Assembly (NCBI GenBank): GCA_913056495.1
Contig: CAJXMO010000033.1
Coordinates: 1 to 35,967 of the forward strand
Direction: 5' to 3'
Length of the DNA stretch: 35,967 nucleotides
DNA from: an uncultured Alteromonadaceae bacterium
GTDB lineage: Bacteria; Pseudomonadota; Gammaproteobacteria; Enterobacterales; Alteromonadaceae
A model generated the notes under the pieces. That model ran no database searches and had not been told where the DNA came from. It was given only the letters and a program-made list of their open reading frames with translations. Positions 26,784 through 35,022 of the stretch are shown here, piece after piece. Position 1 is the first letter of the stretch. Every line of letters starts with the position of its first letter. Both the position numbers and the translations under genes were made by a program.

Positions 26784-28319
26784 TTATTTATCAATCAATT
26801 GACGCTTCAAAGAGTTAATTGCCCTGACTAAAGTAGAATTAGTAGGTGTATCAACTAATTCCCCGGTATCCATATTTGTGCTCAGCATTTGACCATCACC
26901 TGAAATACGGGTGCTGGTATTGTCATACCAAACAAAAATACTACTTTTATCAGCTGTTACCAACCAACTCGCCTGATAGGGAACAGAAAATAAATTGTGA
27001 CCAAATTTATGATAGTCGGCATAAAATGAACAGGCTAACCAGCCTTCCAGAATACTGGGCAATAAATCAAAGTTGCTGGTGTATTCAGGTAAAGAAACTA
27101 ACTCTCCTTTAACCATAATACGACCATATGCCAGTTCATCGTTAGGTAAAATAATAATAATCTGATTATCAAACTTGGCATAGGTGAGCCACCTGGCCGC
27201 TTCAGCGGGATTATTAAGATCTTTATATTCAAACGATAAATTATCATCGCTGATTCGCTTTTGCGCCTGATACTGACCTAAATCAAGTTTTTGTGCCAAA
27301 TTAAGCGGAGAGACCCGAAAACCAACATTGGTTGTAATCAGAGCCGTATCCAAAACACTACTAAAATGTTCAGCCTGTTGCTGATAGATTGCCGGTACAC
27401 CCGTTAACAATTCAAACAATGCACTGTCTGAGGATACCGGAGACCAATGTTTTGCGACCGCAATCGTTGGCTCAGATGACCGTTTAGCGACAACCAGCTG
27501 TTCGATATTAGCAGAGTGAGTCGACAAGACTTTAATATTTAAATTAGATAGCGGCGGTAAACAACTGAACTGGTATTGGGGTACAGAAACGACTCGGTTT
27601 GAAATATCAAAAGTCAGCTCTTTTTTTTGTTTATACTCATCCAAATCAACTAAACCAGACTGACTTAATATGGTTTTGGCTGTCATGGGTTGTGACAGAG
27701 GCAACATATTGTCCTGTTTTGTAATTTGGATATATAAATTTAAATCTGCCCAGATATGCGCTAAATGGCCAGAAATAAAGCAAATTAAAACAACAGGTAT
27801 CACTTTTAAGTTAATAAATGATCGTCTGAATTTTTCTAAATTGCGCCACAGCGCGTTTGCTAACACAATTTCAATGGCAAAGGTCGCGAGAAACAAAAGT
27901 AAAATAGCAGCTTTAAAACCGGCTGGTAGGTTTTGCGTTAATAAACCAAAATCATTCTGAATGTAATCGAGCGATAACAGATTTAAATGATAGCCATAAA
28001 CCGAATACACCAATGAGTCGATAAACAATAGGTTTAACCCTATCGCAGCAACGAGTGCAGCCCATGGCCGAACAATTTTGGGTTGATTGATTAAGGTCAC
28101 CGGAAAGACAAAAATTAAATATCCGATAAAAAATAAAAATGCAGTATGACCAATGGTATAAGCGAATAAATAAATCTGACTCAACAGGCTTTCTGGAAAG
28201 GGTTCTGCAAACCAGTAGATAGTTGCAACAAAAAAGCCTATCAGCATATTACTGATACTAAACCAATGCCCCCATGAATAAAGCTGGGACTTAATCTGGT
28301 TTGCCTTATTTAACAGCAT
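26784..28319 (-). CDS. yejM: YejM/PbgA/LapC-like membrane protein (DUF3413) with shortened periplasmic domain
   Basis: YejM controls LpxC stability through LapB and so sets lipopolysaccharide synthesis. This 511-residue homolog keeps the five-helix N-terminal region with family segments (LYSWGHWFSISNMLIGF, LLFIDSLVYSVYGYHLN, HIWADLNLYIQITKQDNMLPLSQPMTAK), closely matching the E. coli order. The C-terminal sulfatase-like domain is much shorter than in the 586-residue E. coli protein, and the ITVDGLNYS segment is replaced by VLSTHSANIEQ; only the last part (WLVTADKSSIFVWYDN...) aligns clearly. Regulation through the membrane domain may therefore be kept while the periplasmic domain is degenerate. 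It lies eight bases after yejL, whose end overlaps its AAGGA ribosome site. Confidence 0.85.
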   Translation of the reverse strand: MLLNKANQIKSQLYSWGHWFSISNMLIGFFVATIYWFAEPFPESLLSQIYLFAYTIGHTAFLFFIGYLIFVFPVTLINQPKIVRPWAALVAAIGLNLLFIDSLVYSVYGYHLNLLSLDYIQNDFGLLTQNLPAGFKAAILLLFLATFAIEIVLANALWRNLEKFRRSFINLKVIPVVLICFISGHLAHIWADLNLYIQITKQDNMLPLSQPMTAKTILSQSGLVDLDEYKQKKELTFDISNRVVSVPQYQFSCLPPLSNLNIKVLSTHSANIEQLVVAKRSSEPTIAVAKHWSPVSSDSALFELLTGVPAIYQQQAEHFSSVLDTALITTNVGFRVSPLNLAQKLDLGQYQAQKRISDDNLSFEYKDLNNPAEAARWLTYAKFDNQIIIILPNDELAYGRIMVKGELVSLPEYTSNFDLLPSILEGWLACSFYADYHKFGHNLFSVPYQASWLVTADKSSIFVWYDNTSTRISGDGQMLSTNMDTGELVDTPTNSTLVRAINSLKRQLIDK

Positions 28320-28327
28320 ATATTATT

Positions 28328-28543
28328 TTATTCCTTGATGCTATCTTGTAATGCTTTACTAAATTGAGCAGCAATGCTCTGATGCTGTTCGGCTTTAAAA
28401 TTGTGTTTGATAATATCGGCCAAAGTTTCGCCCAACGCCATCATAGATAGGGTTGCAGGTGCTTTTTGAGCTTCAATTGCAACTTTAATGGCGGTGATTA
28501 CTTTATCCAGATCCTGGTTAGAATATTTGCTGGTTTGAGACAT
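28328..28543 (-). CDS. yejL: YejL family protein (DUF1414)
   Basis: A 71-residue cytosolic protein matching E. coli YejL in length and pattern: KYSNQDLDKVITAI, the KAPATLSMMALGETLADII core, and AAQFSKALQDSIKE at the end. The function is unknown. It is first in an operon with yejM and divergent from yejK, the arrangement seen in E. coli. Confidence 0.93.
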   Translation of the reverse strand: MSQTSKYSNQDLDKVITAIKVAIEAQKAPATLSMMALGETLADIIKHNFKAEQHQSIAAQFSKALQDSIKE

Positions 28544-28612
28544 ATAATAAAAATTCTTCTGTTTAAAATTGAATATAAAATGCGCTAAACAAAGATATTT
28601 TTGTTTAAGCTA

Positions 28613-28640
28613 TTGCTTAACAAGCTTGCTTAATTATAAC
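28613..28640 (+). promoter_or_regulatory. Candidate sigma-70 promoter for yejK
   Basis: TTGCTT (28613-28618) and TATAAC (28635-28640) are separated by 16 bases in the divergent yejL/yejK spacer. This predicts a leader of about 88 bases. Confidence 0.4.
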
Positions 28641-28734
28641 ATTTAGTCTGCTAAGAATGGGATTTAATTCTTAACAAAATAAAATTCTTATCCCCTTTTC
28701 AGATCATAAATTCACCAAAGAGTATAAAACTGAT

Positions 28735-29727
28735 ATGTCTGTCACGAGTGCACAACTTTATTTTAACCGTTACATCATCGAAAACGAGCAAGTTTCTCTG
28801 CAGCTTGATGAATCCAGTTTAGTTGAAGGTGACAATGCAGTCTTTCTCGCTGAGCAGCTCCATCAGTCCTTTATTAAAAAAGGCCAGAAACAATATTGTG
28901 CGTTTGCGCAAAATGCACAATTTGTAGAGAAAATGGAGCAAGAAGTCAGTCAGGCAGAACTGGCCAATAGTATCGCTAAACGCATATTAGCTGAACTGGA
29001 TACCGAAACCATTCCGGCAGAAAGTATTCTGGTAATTGGCTTTTACCATTATTTAGCGACCGATTATATGCTCGCGGCCATGTTAGGTGTAAAAGATTCA
29101 GTTCAACTGAGTGAAGCAATTAACCCTCAACGCTCGCAATATCTGGATATTGCCAATATTCAGCTTGCCATACAGGCTGATCTGTCTGAATTAAAAGTAA
29201 ATCCGGATTCCAGCAAAGCATTAGCTTACATTAAAGGCAGGGTTGGCAGAAAAGTTGGCGACTTTATGGCGCTAGCTCTGGAAATAGAAGAAAAATTTGA
29301 TGCCAAACAAGCCACTCAAAAGTTGGTTGATACGGTTGAACATTTTATCGAGCAAACAGATTCAGATCCTGAAAAAACCAAAGCAGTGCGTGATATTTCC
29401 GTTGATGTTATGAAATCAGCCTCACAATCTGGAGAGTTTATTCAGGTTAAAGAATTATCCGAAGAAATTGAAGAAAAAACCGGATTATCAGGATTTTACG
29501 ATTTAGCAGCGCAGGATGAGGATTTTAGTGATGAATGCCCTGTATATTTATCCGCCTCAAAATCACTGCAAAAGTTTTTTGGTCAAGGCGGCGGTATGAG
29601 TTTGTCATTTAACCGGGACTTATTAGGTGAGCACATTCAGTTTGATCCGCAATCACAAACGCTGACATTTCATAAAATCCCACCTAATCTGCTCGATGCA
29701 CTAAAAAAAGCGACAGATAAAGACTAA
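28735..29727 (+). CDS. yejK: Nucleoid-associated protein YejK (NdpA)
   Basis: A cytosolic protein found on the nucleoid in E. coli, reported to interact with topoisomerases; its exact role is open. The 330-residue product has the family patterns KRILAELDTETIPAESILVIGFYHYL, YLDIANIQLAIQADLSEL, and the conserved YIKGRVGRKVGDFM segment. Length matches E. coli NdpA (335). The divergent yejL-yejM operon is the conserved neighbour. rnd starts 18 bases after its stop, suggesting co-transcription. Confidence 0.94.
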   Translation: MSVTSAQLYFNRYIIENEQVSLQLDESSLVEGDNAVFLAEQLHQSFIKKGQKQYCAFAQNAQFVEKMEQEVSQAELANSIAKRILAELDTETIPAESILVIGFYHYLATDYMLAAMLGVKDSVQLSEAINPQRSQYLDIANIQLAIQADLSELKVNPDSSKALAYIKGRVGRKVGDFMALALEIEEKFDAKQATQKLVDTVEHFIEQTDSDPEKTKAVRDISVDVMKSASQSGEFIQVKELSEEIEEKTGLSGFYDLAAQDEDFSDECPVYLSASKSLQKFFGQGGGMSLSFNRDLLGEHIQFDPQSQTLTFHKIPPNLLDALKKATDKD

Positions 29728-29745
29728 ACAAAATTGAGAGTGAGT

Positions 29746-30885
29746 ATGCCGTTTACCATCATTGATAATAACGAATCATTAGCCAGTTTAGTCACTAGCT
29801 TGCAAAAACTGGAATATTTTGCAATTGACACCGAATTTGTACGCGAACGTAATTTTTTCCCGGATCTCGGGCTTATTCAAATTTATGATGGCCAAAATAT
29901 CTATCTGATTGACCCGCTAAAAATCGATCATTGGGCGGGTTTTAAAAGCATTATAGAATCACCGGATATTGTTAAAATAATCCATTCCTGTAGTGAAGAT
30001 ATCGAAGTTTTAAAAGTCGCAATTGATGCCAAAGCAAAGGGTTTTTATGATACTCAGATTGCAGAAGCCCTGATCAGCGGTAAAACCGCAATGGGGCTTG
30101 GCGTTTTAGTTGAAAGTTACACTGGCGTACAACTCGATAAAGGCCATGCCAGAACAAACTGGTTAAAACGACCTTTGTCAGACGAACAGTTAAAGTATGC
30201 AGCCGATGATGTTTTATATTTAATCGATGTTTACGAGCAGCAACTACAACGCCTGACAGGCAATAAACTGCTGCCGATTGTTTTTGCAGACGTGACTGAT
30301 ATCGTTGAGAAAAAATTTAAAACGACGGATCCTAAAAATGCATGGCGTGATGTAAAGTCAGCCTGGCAGTTAGCACCCAGAGAATTAGCCGTACTGGCCG
30401 AATTAATGGCCTGGCGCCTTGAGTATGCCATGCAAAAAAATCTGGCAGTTAATTTTGTTGTTCATGAAAGAAGCCTGTTATTATTAGCTCAGCGCCGACC
30501 AAGCAATATAAAAAGCATGAGCAACATTCCCGGCATTCATCCTCAGGAAATAAAACGCCACGGTCATCGATTATTAAAGTGTATCGAAAAAGGAAAACAA
30601 TTACAGCCACAAGACTGCCCCGCCAAAATTAAGCGCGTGGCTGAATTGCCTCAGTATAAAAAGCTATATACCAGCCTTAAAAGTCAAATTCAGTCAATTG
30701 CAGATGCTCAAAGCCTGAATGTTGAAGTATTGGCTTCGAAACGCACTATTAATCAATTTATAGGTTACCACTTTAAGGTGACGAGTTGGAGCCAGGACGA
30801 AGAGCCGGAGCTCACTAAAGGGTGGCGAGGTGAATTGCTAAAAGATAAATTAAACGCAACAATATCAGAATATCTCGACTCATAA
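29746..30885 (+). CDS. rnd: Ribonuclease D
   Basis: A 3'-5' exoribonuclease that trims the 3' ends of tRNA precursors. From the ATG at 29746 the protein has 379 residues. The DEDDy catalytic domain shows IDTEFVRE (Asp28, Glu30), IHSCSEDIEVL, and YAADDVLYLIDVY with the catalytic Tyr-x3-Asp. An HRDC RNA-binding domain (about 205-290) and a further C-terminal helical region follow. A TTG at 29734 could add four residues but has no advantage; GAGAG upstream of the ATG acts as a ribosome site. A bidirectional hairpin lies just after the stop. Confidence 0.95.
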   Translation: MPFTIIDNNESLASLVTSLQKLEYFAIDTEFVRERNFFPDLGLIQIYDGQNIYLIDPLKIDHWAGFKSIIESPDIVKIIHSCSEDIEVLKVAIDAKAKGFYDTQIAEALISGKTAMGLGVLVESYTGVQLDKGHARTNWLKRPLSDEQLKYAADDVLYLIDVYEQQLQRLTGNKLLPIVFADVTDIVEKKFKTTDPKNAWRDVKSAWQLAPRELAVLAELMAWRLEYAMQKNLAVNFVVHERSLLLLAQRRPSNIKSMSNIPGIHPQEIKRHGHRLLKCIEKGKQLQPQDCPAKIKRVAELPQYKKLYTSLKSQIQSIADAQSLNVEVLASKRTINQFIGYHFKVTSWSQDEEPELTKGWRGELLKDKLNATISEYLDS

Positions 30886-30922
30886 AAAACAACCTCTCAC
30901 AATGCTATATTGTGAGAGGTTG
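30884..30922 (-). terminator. Terminator for the small barrel gene; also ends rnd
   Basis: A 14-bp perfect stem (30890-30903 with 30909-30922, five-base loop). On the minus strand it runs into six T residues, 24 bases after the barrel gene stop. On the plus strand it begins five bases after the rnd stop but lacks a T run. Confidence 0.85.
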
Positions 30923-30946
30923 CTCAATAATCACGAATTTAGATTT

Positions 30947-31546
30947 TTAGTAGTGCAGAGACAACATCAAGTTATATGAGCTGCTGTCATCGCCTTTATT
31001 ATAACCAATGGTATAAGAAAACTGCTCATTGATATAAAAAGTACCGTCTACACCCCAAGATACATAGTTTTCTTCGTTTTCAGGCACGACATAACCTAAG
31101 TTCACACCCGCAACAAAGTGTTCAGAGACTAAATAATGACTACCGACAGCCACATTAGTAGACGTGACCTCATCTTGCTCCCCGCCCAACTCATCAACCA
31201 AAGAGGCTGTCCAGCCAGCTTGCGCAAATACGTCCGCAGATTCAGACATTGAATATCTGGCCCCTATTGCAGCTTTTAAAGTTGATACAGTGATATTATC
31301 TTCGGCCATATCATCTTCCATTGAGTCAAGCGCGACTGAATAATACAAATTCTCATTTAATAAAGCTTTTAAAGTTATGCCTATATTATTGACTGAATAA
31401 TCCAGATCGTCCGCAGATACCCGGCTAACGCCCAGACCTACATACTGATATTTTCTATCCAATGCGTTTTCCGTATCGACCGCATGAACCTGACCCGAAA
31501 AAGTACCTGCCAATAATATTGCACTTACAATTGTTTTTATTTTCAT
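30947..31546 (-). CDS. Small outer-membrane beta-barrel protein (OmpA/OmpW-like size)
   Basis: A 199-residue protein with a signal peptide cut after QVHA (about residue 23). The mature part of about 176 residues shows regular amphipathic strands (YQYVGLGVSRV, NLYYSVALDS, LKAAIGARYSM, DVFAQAGWTASL, FVAGVNLGYVV, FSYTIGYNKG) and ends YNLMLSLHY with a C-terminal Tyr. This is typical of an eight-stranded barrel. A few acidic loops are evident (DSMEDDMAEDN, ELGGEQDEV). No specific family or ligand is recognised. It has its own terminator and faces rnd convergently. Confidence 0.82.
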   Translation of the reverse strand: MKIKTIVSAILLAGTFSGQVHAVDTENALDRKYQYVGLGVSRVSADDLDYSVNNIGITLKALLNENLYYSVALDSMEDDMAEDNITVSTLKAAIGARYSMSESADVFAQAGWTASLVDELGGEQDEVTSTNVAVGSHYLVSEHFVAGVNLGYVVPENEENYVSWGVDGTFYINEQFSYTIGYNKGDDSSSYNLMLSLHY

Positions 31547-32645
31547 ACATATTCCTTATAAGTTCTAAACTTTAGCACTTGAACAAATATTACATCATCA
31601 ATTATTAATCACTATATATCATTTTCCGTCATTTTACATCACTTAAATTTACTTTTATTAAACATTTTTTATCATTATTTATATATAGAAGTGAAAACAA
31701 GTTAACCTAATGATGAATACACGTACAAAACTAAACACCACGTGATTGTTTTTAAGTTTATTTGATTAAGTATAGTGACAAGTGAATATATAAATGAACC
31801 GATTTAAATCACACTCTCACGAAGAAATACCCGACTTGCTTTGCACCTAAAGCTGACATACGATCTGACTTTAATCTTCAGGTTTAGACAATCATAAATA
31901 AACTGATACTGCTCGGTTTGCGATTAGCAAATTTTCAACAGATAACAAATCAAACCTGAAACCAGTTACTATAAATAAGATGATATGACTTTAAAAAAAC
32001 AACCCTCTCTACTCTGGCATGATTATTCGCTTTAAGTTTAAACAATTGATTTATAATAACTAAAATATAATTCCATTTATTTTTGATGCACAGTTTGATG
32101 CACTATTTGGTAAATATTGAGATTTCAAAGGGTTAGTTAAAAAACGCAAAAATGAGCGAATAATCAGTTTGAATATGGGATATGGGGCTAAGTAAGTAAT
32201 CAAATAACAGTTCAACTTTTTACGCAAAGCGCACTATTAAATTGTAAGAAACATCTCTGAACCACAGAAAATACAAATCATCATATCCCTTTTCATTTGT
32301 CCCTATCGGGATCGCAGGATGATGAACAGCGGGTCATACACAGGCACGTTAACTGTTATTCAATTTAAAGTTAATAGCCCAACTGTTGAAATGGCCTCAA
32401 AGCACGCAAAAACAATGACTCCCGCACTATCAATTTTCTCAGCTTCCACCGGCAAATCCTCCACGGAGTCATTTGCTGAGTTTATCGTATCTAAAAAATC
32501 ATCTTCAGTCTTAAAGCAACCAGATATATCTGCACCAATATGTACCGTGTTTTTTTAAACTACGGGTGGCGCAATGCGACACACTCTGACGCAGCAAAAT
32601 GCATACTTAAGTCAACAAAATAATAAATTCATCTAAGAGGTTGAT
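31547..32645. other. 1.1-kb gene-poor region at the edge of the accessory segment
   Basis: No convincing gene. The sequence is AT-rich. It holds two direct copies of TTTGATGCAC (32082-32091 and 32094-32103, 12-base period), a pattern reminiscent of recombinase arm-type sites but with no integrase gene nearby. A minus-strand open stretch at 32360-32554 has protein-like composition but no start codon and may be a gene relic. The last bases carry the AGAGG ribosome site of the FtsZ-like gene. This looks like decayed or boundary DNA between conserved and variable chromosome parts. Confidence 0.5.
32360..32554 (-). pseudogene. Possible relic of a small acidic protein gene
   Basis: A minus-strand frame of 64 codons reads GADISGCFKTEDDFLDTINS and then an acidic stretch ending in GVIVFACFEAISTVGLLTLN before TGA. 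The composition is more protein-like than the overlapping plus-strand frame. It lacks an ATG, GTG or TTG near its beginning and is closed upstream by TAA, so if real it has lost its 5' part. The family is not recognised. Confidence 0.25.
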
Positions 32646-33632
32646 ATGAAAGATGCATCTGTCGCGGTTATTGGTGTGGGAGGCTGTGGCTGCAACAATG
32701 TGCGGTTGCTCGCACAAGCGGGTTTTGCAAGTCAAGCAAACTTATTTGCATTAAATACAGATATTGTAAGCCACCAGCAAGATGGCATTGCGTATATTCA
32801 AATTGGCGAGCAAACTACACGAGGCTTAGGTGCTGGCGCTTTGCCGCAAGTTGGCGAAGCTGCAGCTTTAGAGTCGTCTAAACAACTGGAAGCGATGATA
32901 TCAGGTTACGACCTTATTGTATTAACCGCTGGTCTTGGCGGTGGTACTGGCAGCGGCGCATTACCTGTTATTGCAAAACTCATTGAACAAGCCAACATAT
33001 TAACTTGCAGCATTGTCACCCTACCCTTTGAATTTGAAGGCAAAAAACGTATGCAACAGGCGCAAACGGCGCTGCAAAAAATAACCAGGCTTTGTAATGC
33101 CATCCAGGTCATTCAAAATAATTTATTACGCAGCACATTTGGTGGCAAAACCACTTTATTGGAATGCTTTAAACAATCGAATCAAGCTAACTTAACCTGT
33201 TTATCGGGTGTGGTAGATATTCTAACTAAAGTCAGTTTGATTAACCTTGATATGAACGATGTTAAAGCGGTACTGGCAGAGCCAAGTTTTGTGCATATAA
33301 ATCAACTCAGCTTTGGTCAACAAGCCATAGGCAGTATAAACCAAGAGCAGCTTATCAATCCATTAGCTTTACATGCCTACATAGGTCGCAGTCATGCGGC
33401 ACTGGTACAAATTAATGCAGGTAGCAATTTTAACTTGCAGCATCTACAAACAATAGGCGATATTATCCAACAACATATCGCAGATGACGCATTATTAATT
33501 ATAGGGCTACACCAAACCGAAGAGGCCAAAGAAGATATTGAGGTATTTTTTATCCTCAGTGGCGCGCAAGAAAGCGAGCCTAAGTTTGATTTAAACGTAT
33601 CCACTCTAGTTAACGATAAATTTTGCCGTTAA
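32646..33632 (+). CDS. FtsZ-like GTPase, short paralog without a C-terminal tail
   Basis: A 328-residue member of the FtsZ/tubulin superfamily, in sequence close to bacterial FtsZ rather than TubZ. It has GVGGCGCNN (residues 10-18), NTD (37-39), TRGLGAGALP (58-67), the tubulin signature as GGGTGSG (98-104, Ser for the usual Thr), PFEFEGKKR (127-135) and the T7-loop NLDMND (200-205) that keeps both catalytic Asp residues. The C-terminal domain is present to about residue 310. The flexible linker and the conserved FtsA/ZipA-binding peptide of housekeeping FtsZ are missing, so it should polymerise and hydrolyse GTP but not bind those anchors. AGAGG lies five bases before ATG. It is not in a dcw cluster; a WYL regulator and an exonuclease-like gene follow on the same strand. 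Confidence 0.88.
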   Translation: MKDASVAVIGVGGCGCNNVRLLAQAGFASQANLFALNTDIVSHQQDGIAYIQIGEQTTRGLGAGALPQVGEAAALESSKQLEAMISGYDLIVLTAGLGGGTGSGALPVIAKLIEQANILTCSIVTLPFEFEGKKRMQQAQTALQKITRLCNAIQVIQNNLLRSTFGGKTTLLECFKQSNQANLTCLSGVVDILTKVSLINLDMNDVKAVLAEPSFVHINQLSFGQQAIGSINQEQLINPLALHAYIGRSHAALVQINAGSNFNLQHLQTIGDIIQQHIADDALLIIGLHQTEEAKEDIEVFFILSGAQESEPKFDLNVSTLVNDKFCR

Positions 33633-33685
33633 CTCGTACTAAACTACTGCTGTTACCATAAAGTTTTGAATGTTTGAGTGTACCT

Positions 33686-33745
33686 TGTAGATCGGCGTTT
33701 ACGCCGTTGCATTTCGCAGTTTAACGGCGTAAACGCCGATCTACA
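33686..33745. repeat. REP-like palindrome, 23-bp perfect arms
   Basis: Arms 33686-33708 and 33723-33745 are exact reverse complements around a 14-base loop. Each arm contains the smaller GGCGTTTACGCC near-palindrome and an outer TGTAGATC/GATCTACA. There is no T run, so it is unlike a standard terminator and more like a repetitive extragenic palindrome. It lies between the FtsZ-like and WYL genes and could stabilise the upstream mRNA or be a mobile REP unit. Confidence 0.75.
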
Positions 33746-33816
33746 GTAAAAAATTTTAACTAATCAAAATTAAATGGAAAAGGCACTACTATTCAAGCTA
33801 CTTGAAGACACTTGTT

Positions 33817-34746
33817 ATGAAAGTTGAATTGTTAGAACGCGTGATGGCTATGTTGCAGTTTTTGCCGAAATCACCACAAAAAATTACCACTCAAGAATTA
33901 TACGCCAAACTAACAGCAGACGGCGAAATAACCAGTATGCGCTCTATTCAACGCGACTTACTGCATTTATACAAAGCGGGTAACTTTGGTATAGAGCTAG
34001 ATCAACGCAGCAAACCTTACGGCTGGAGCTACAACAAAATTTGGCGCGCGAATGCACTTAACAGTATGTCGGCACAAACGGCAATCCAATTTTTGTTGAT
34101 TAAGCAGGTATTAGAACCCCAATTAGCAGGGCACCTGCTTGAACCACTTAGCAACTATTTTGCGGCAGCCGAAAGCGTACTAAAAGAGCTATCAAGCCAA
34201 CAAGCGCTGAATAAAATGGCAAGAGCGGATAAAAATGAAGCCAAATTGATATTAGCCTTGGTTAAAAATACCAAAATACGCTTAAGCCTAAACAGACGGG
34301 TATGTGGCCAAACCAAGATAAACAAAACCTACCCAAATGCAGAAATTTGGCGAGTAGACTATAACCAAAACCCAGCAAAATATTTTATACGCTTAAGTAA
34401 ACTGAGCTTAAAAATTTCAGAGCTAAAACTAGCGGACATTTTAGCTGTAGAGTTAAAAACCGAAACGGCAGAGCTCAATAGCGAAACACTAACCACAATT
34501 GAGATACAAGCAAAATGTACCTATTTAACCGATCGCATAAGCAACTACTTAACCACTAACAGGTACAAGTTCAACATTGATACAACCGAAGACGAAACCT
34601 TGCTAAATATTAAATTTAACAACCTGGCAGATGTTTGGCGTTTTGTGGTATTTGCCGAAGGTGAAATTAGTATAATCTCGCCCAATTGGGTGTGTAAAAA
34701 AATGCATGGTAAAATTGGACGGCTGTTAAAAAGTGTTACGGGTTAA
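33817..34746 (+). CDS. WYL-type transcriptional regulator with N-terminal helix-turn-helix
   Basis: A 309-residue protein from the ATG at 33817. The winged helix-turn-helix at residues 1-60 (ITTQELYAKLTADGEITSMRSIQRDLLHLYKAG) is followed by the family segment DQRSKPYGWSY. A helical region resembling 'LL...LL..L..YF..A...L' is next (about 90-125), then a WYL-like beta domain (about 140-220; the WYL triad itself is degenerate) and a C-terminal WCX-like domain. Many WYL proteins repress phage-defence or DNA-damage genes and respond to nucleic-acid ligands. An in-frame TTG at 33802 would add five residues and is less likely. It sits between the FtsZ-like and exonuclease-like genes, so it is the natural regulator of that group. 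A broken copy of a similar 3' end lies at 35735-35863. Confidence 0.82.
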   Translation: MKVELLERVMAMLQFLPKSPQKITTQELYAKLTADGEITSMRSIQRDLLHLYKAGNFGIELDQRSKPYGWSYNKIWRANALNSMSAQTAIQFLLIKQVLEPQLAGHLLEPLSNYFAAAESVLKELSSQQALNKMARADKNEAKLILALVKNTKIRLSLNRRVCGQTKINKTYPNAEIWRVDYNQNPAKYFIRLSKLSLKISELKLADILAVELKTETAELNSETLTTIEIQAKCTYLTDRISNYLTTNRYKFNIDTTEDETLLNIKFNNLADVWRFVVFAEGEISIISPNWVCKKMHGKIGRLLKSVTG

Positions 34747-35022
34747 AATTCTTTTTACAACCTTCAATCAAAAATGAACAGCAACAAGAGCACCAAGCCA
34801 AGTTAGTTGACCAATAATATCAACCAAATTACTATCAGGTTTCGGGCAACTAAAATATGCGTCAAAGGTTATGCAAGCTTATTGCTTTAAGAAACTTCAA
34901 TTGCCAACGATTATAGCTATACATACTTGATGATACCGGTCCGACTTAAGTAACTTTCATACCAAAGAGTTAAATCGCTTTTTAACAAGCCAAATACAAG
35001 ACATAAAAAACTAAGGACACAT

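Noticed and set aside
29734..29745. TTG start for rnd four codons upstream
   Set aside because: The ATG at 29746 gives the normal RNase D N-terminus and has a GAGAG ribosome site.
32319..32558. 79-residue plus-strand frame before the FtsZ-like gene
   Set aside because: It is Ser/Thr/Lys-rich with no domain, its only GG-rich run is too close to the ATG, and the minus frame over the same bases looks more protein-like.
32646..33632. The FtsZ-like gene as the housekeeping ftsZ
   Set aside because: It lacks the C-terminal linker and conserved tail, has GGGTGSG instead of GGGTGTG, and is not beside ftsA, ftsQ or lpxC.
33686..33745. Reading the palindrome as a standard terminator of the FtsZ-like gene
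   Set aside because: No T run follows either arm, and it begins 53 bases after the stop.
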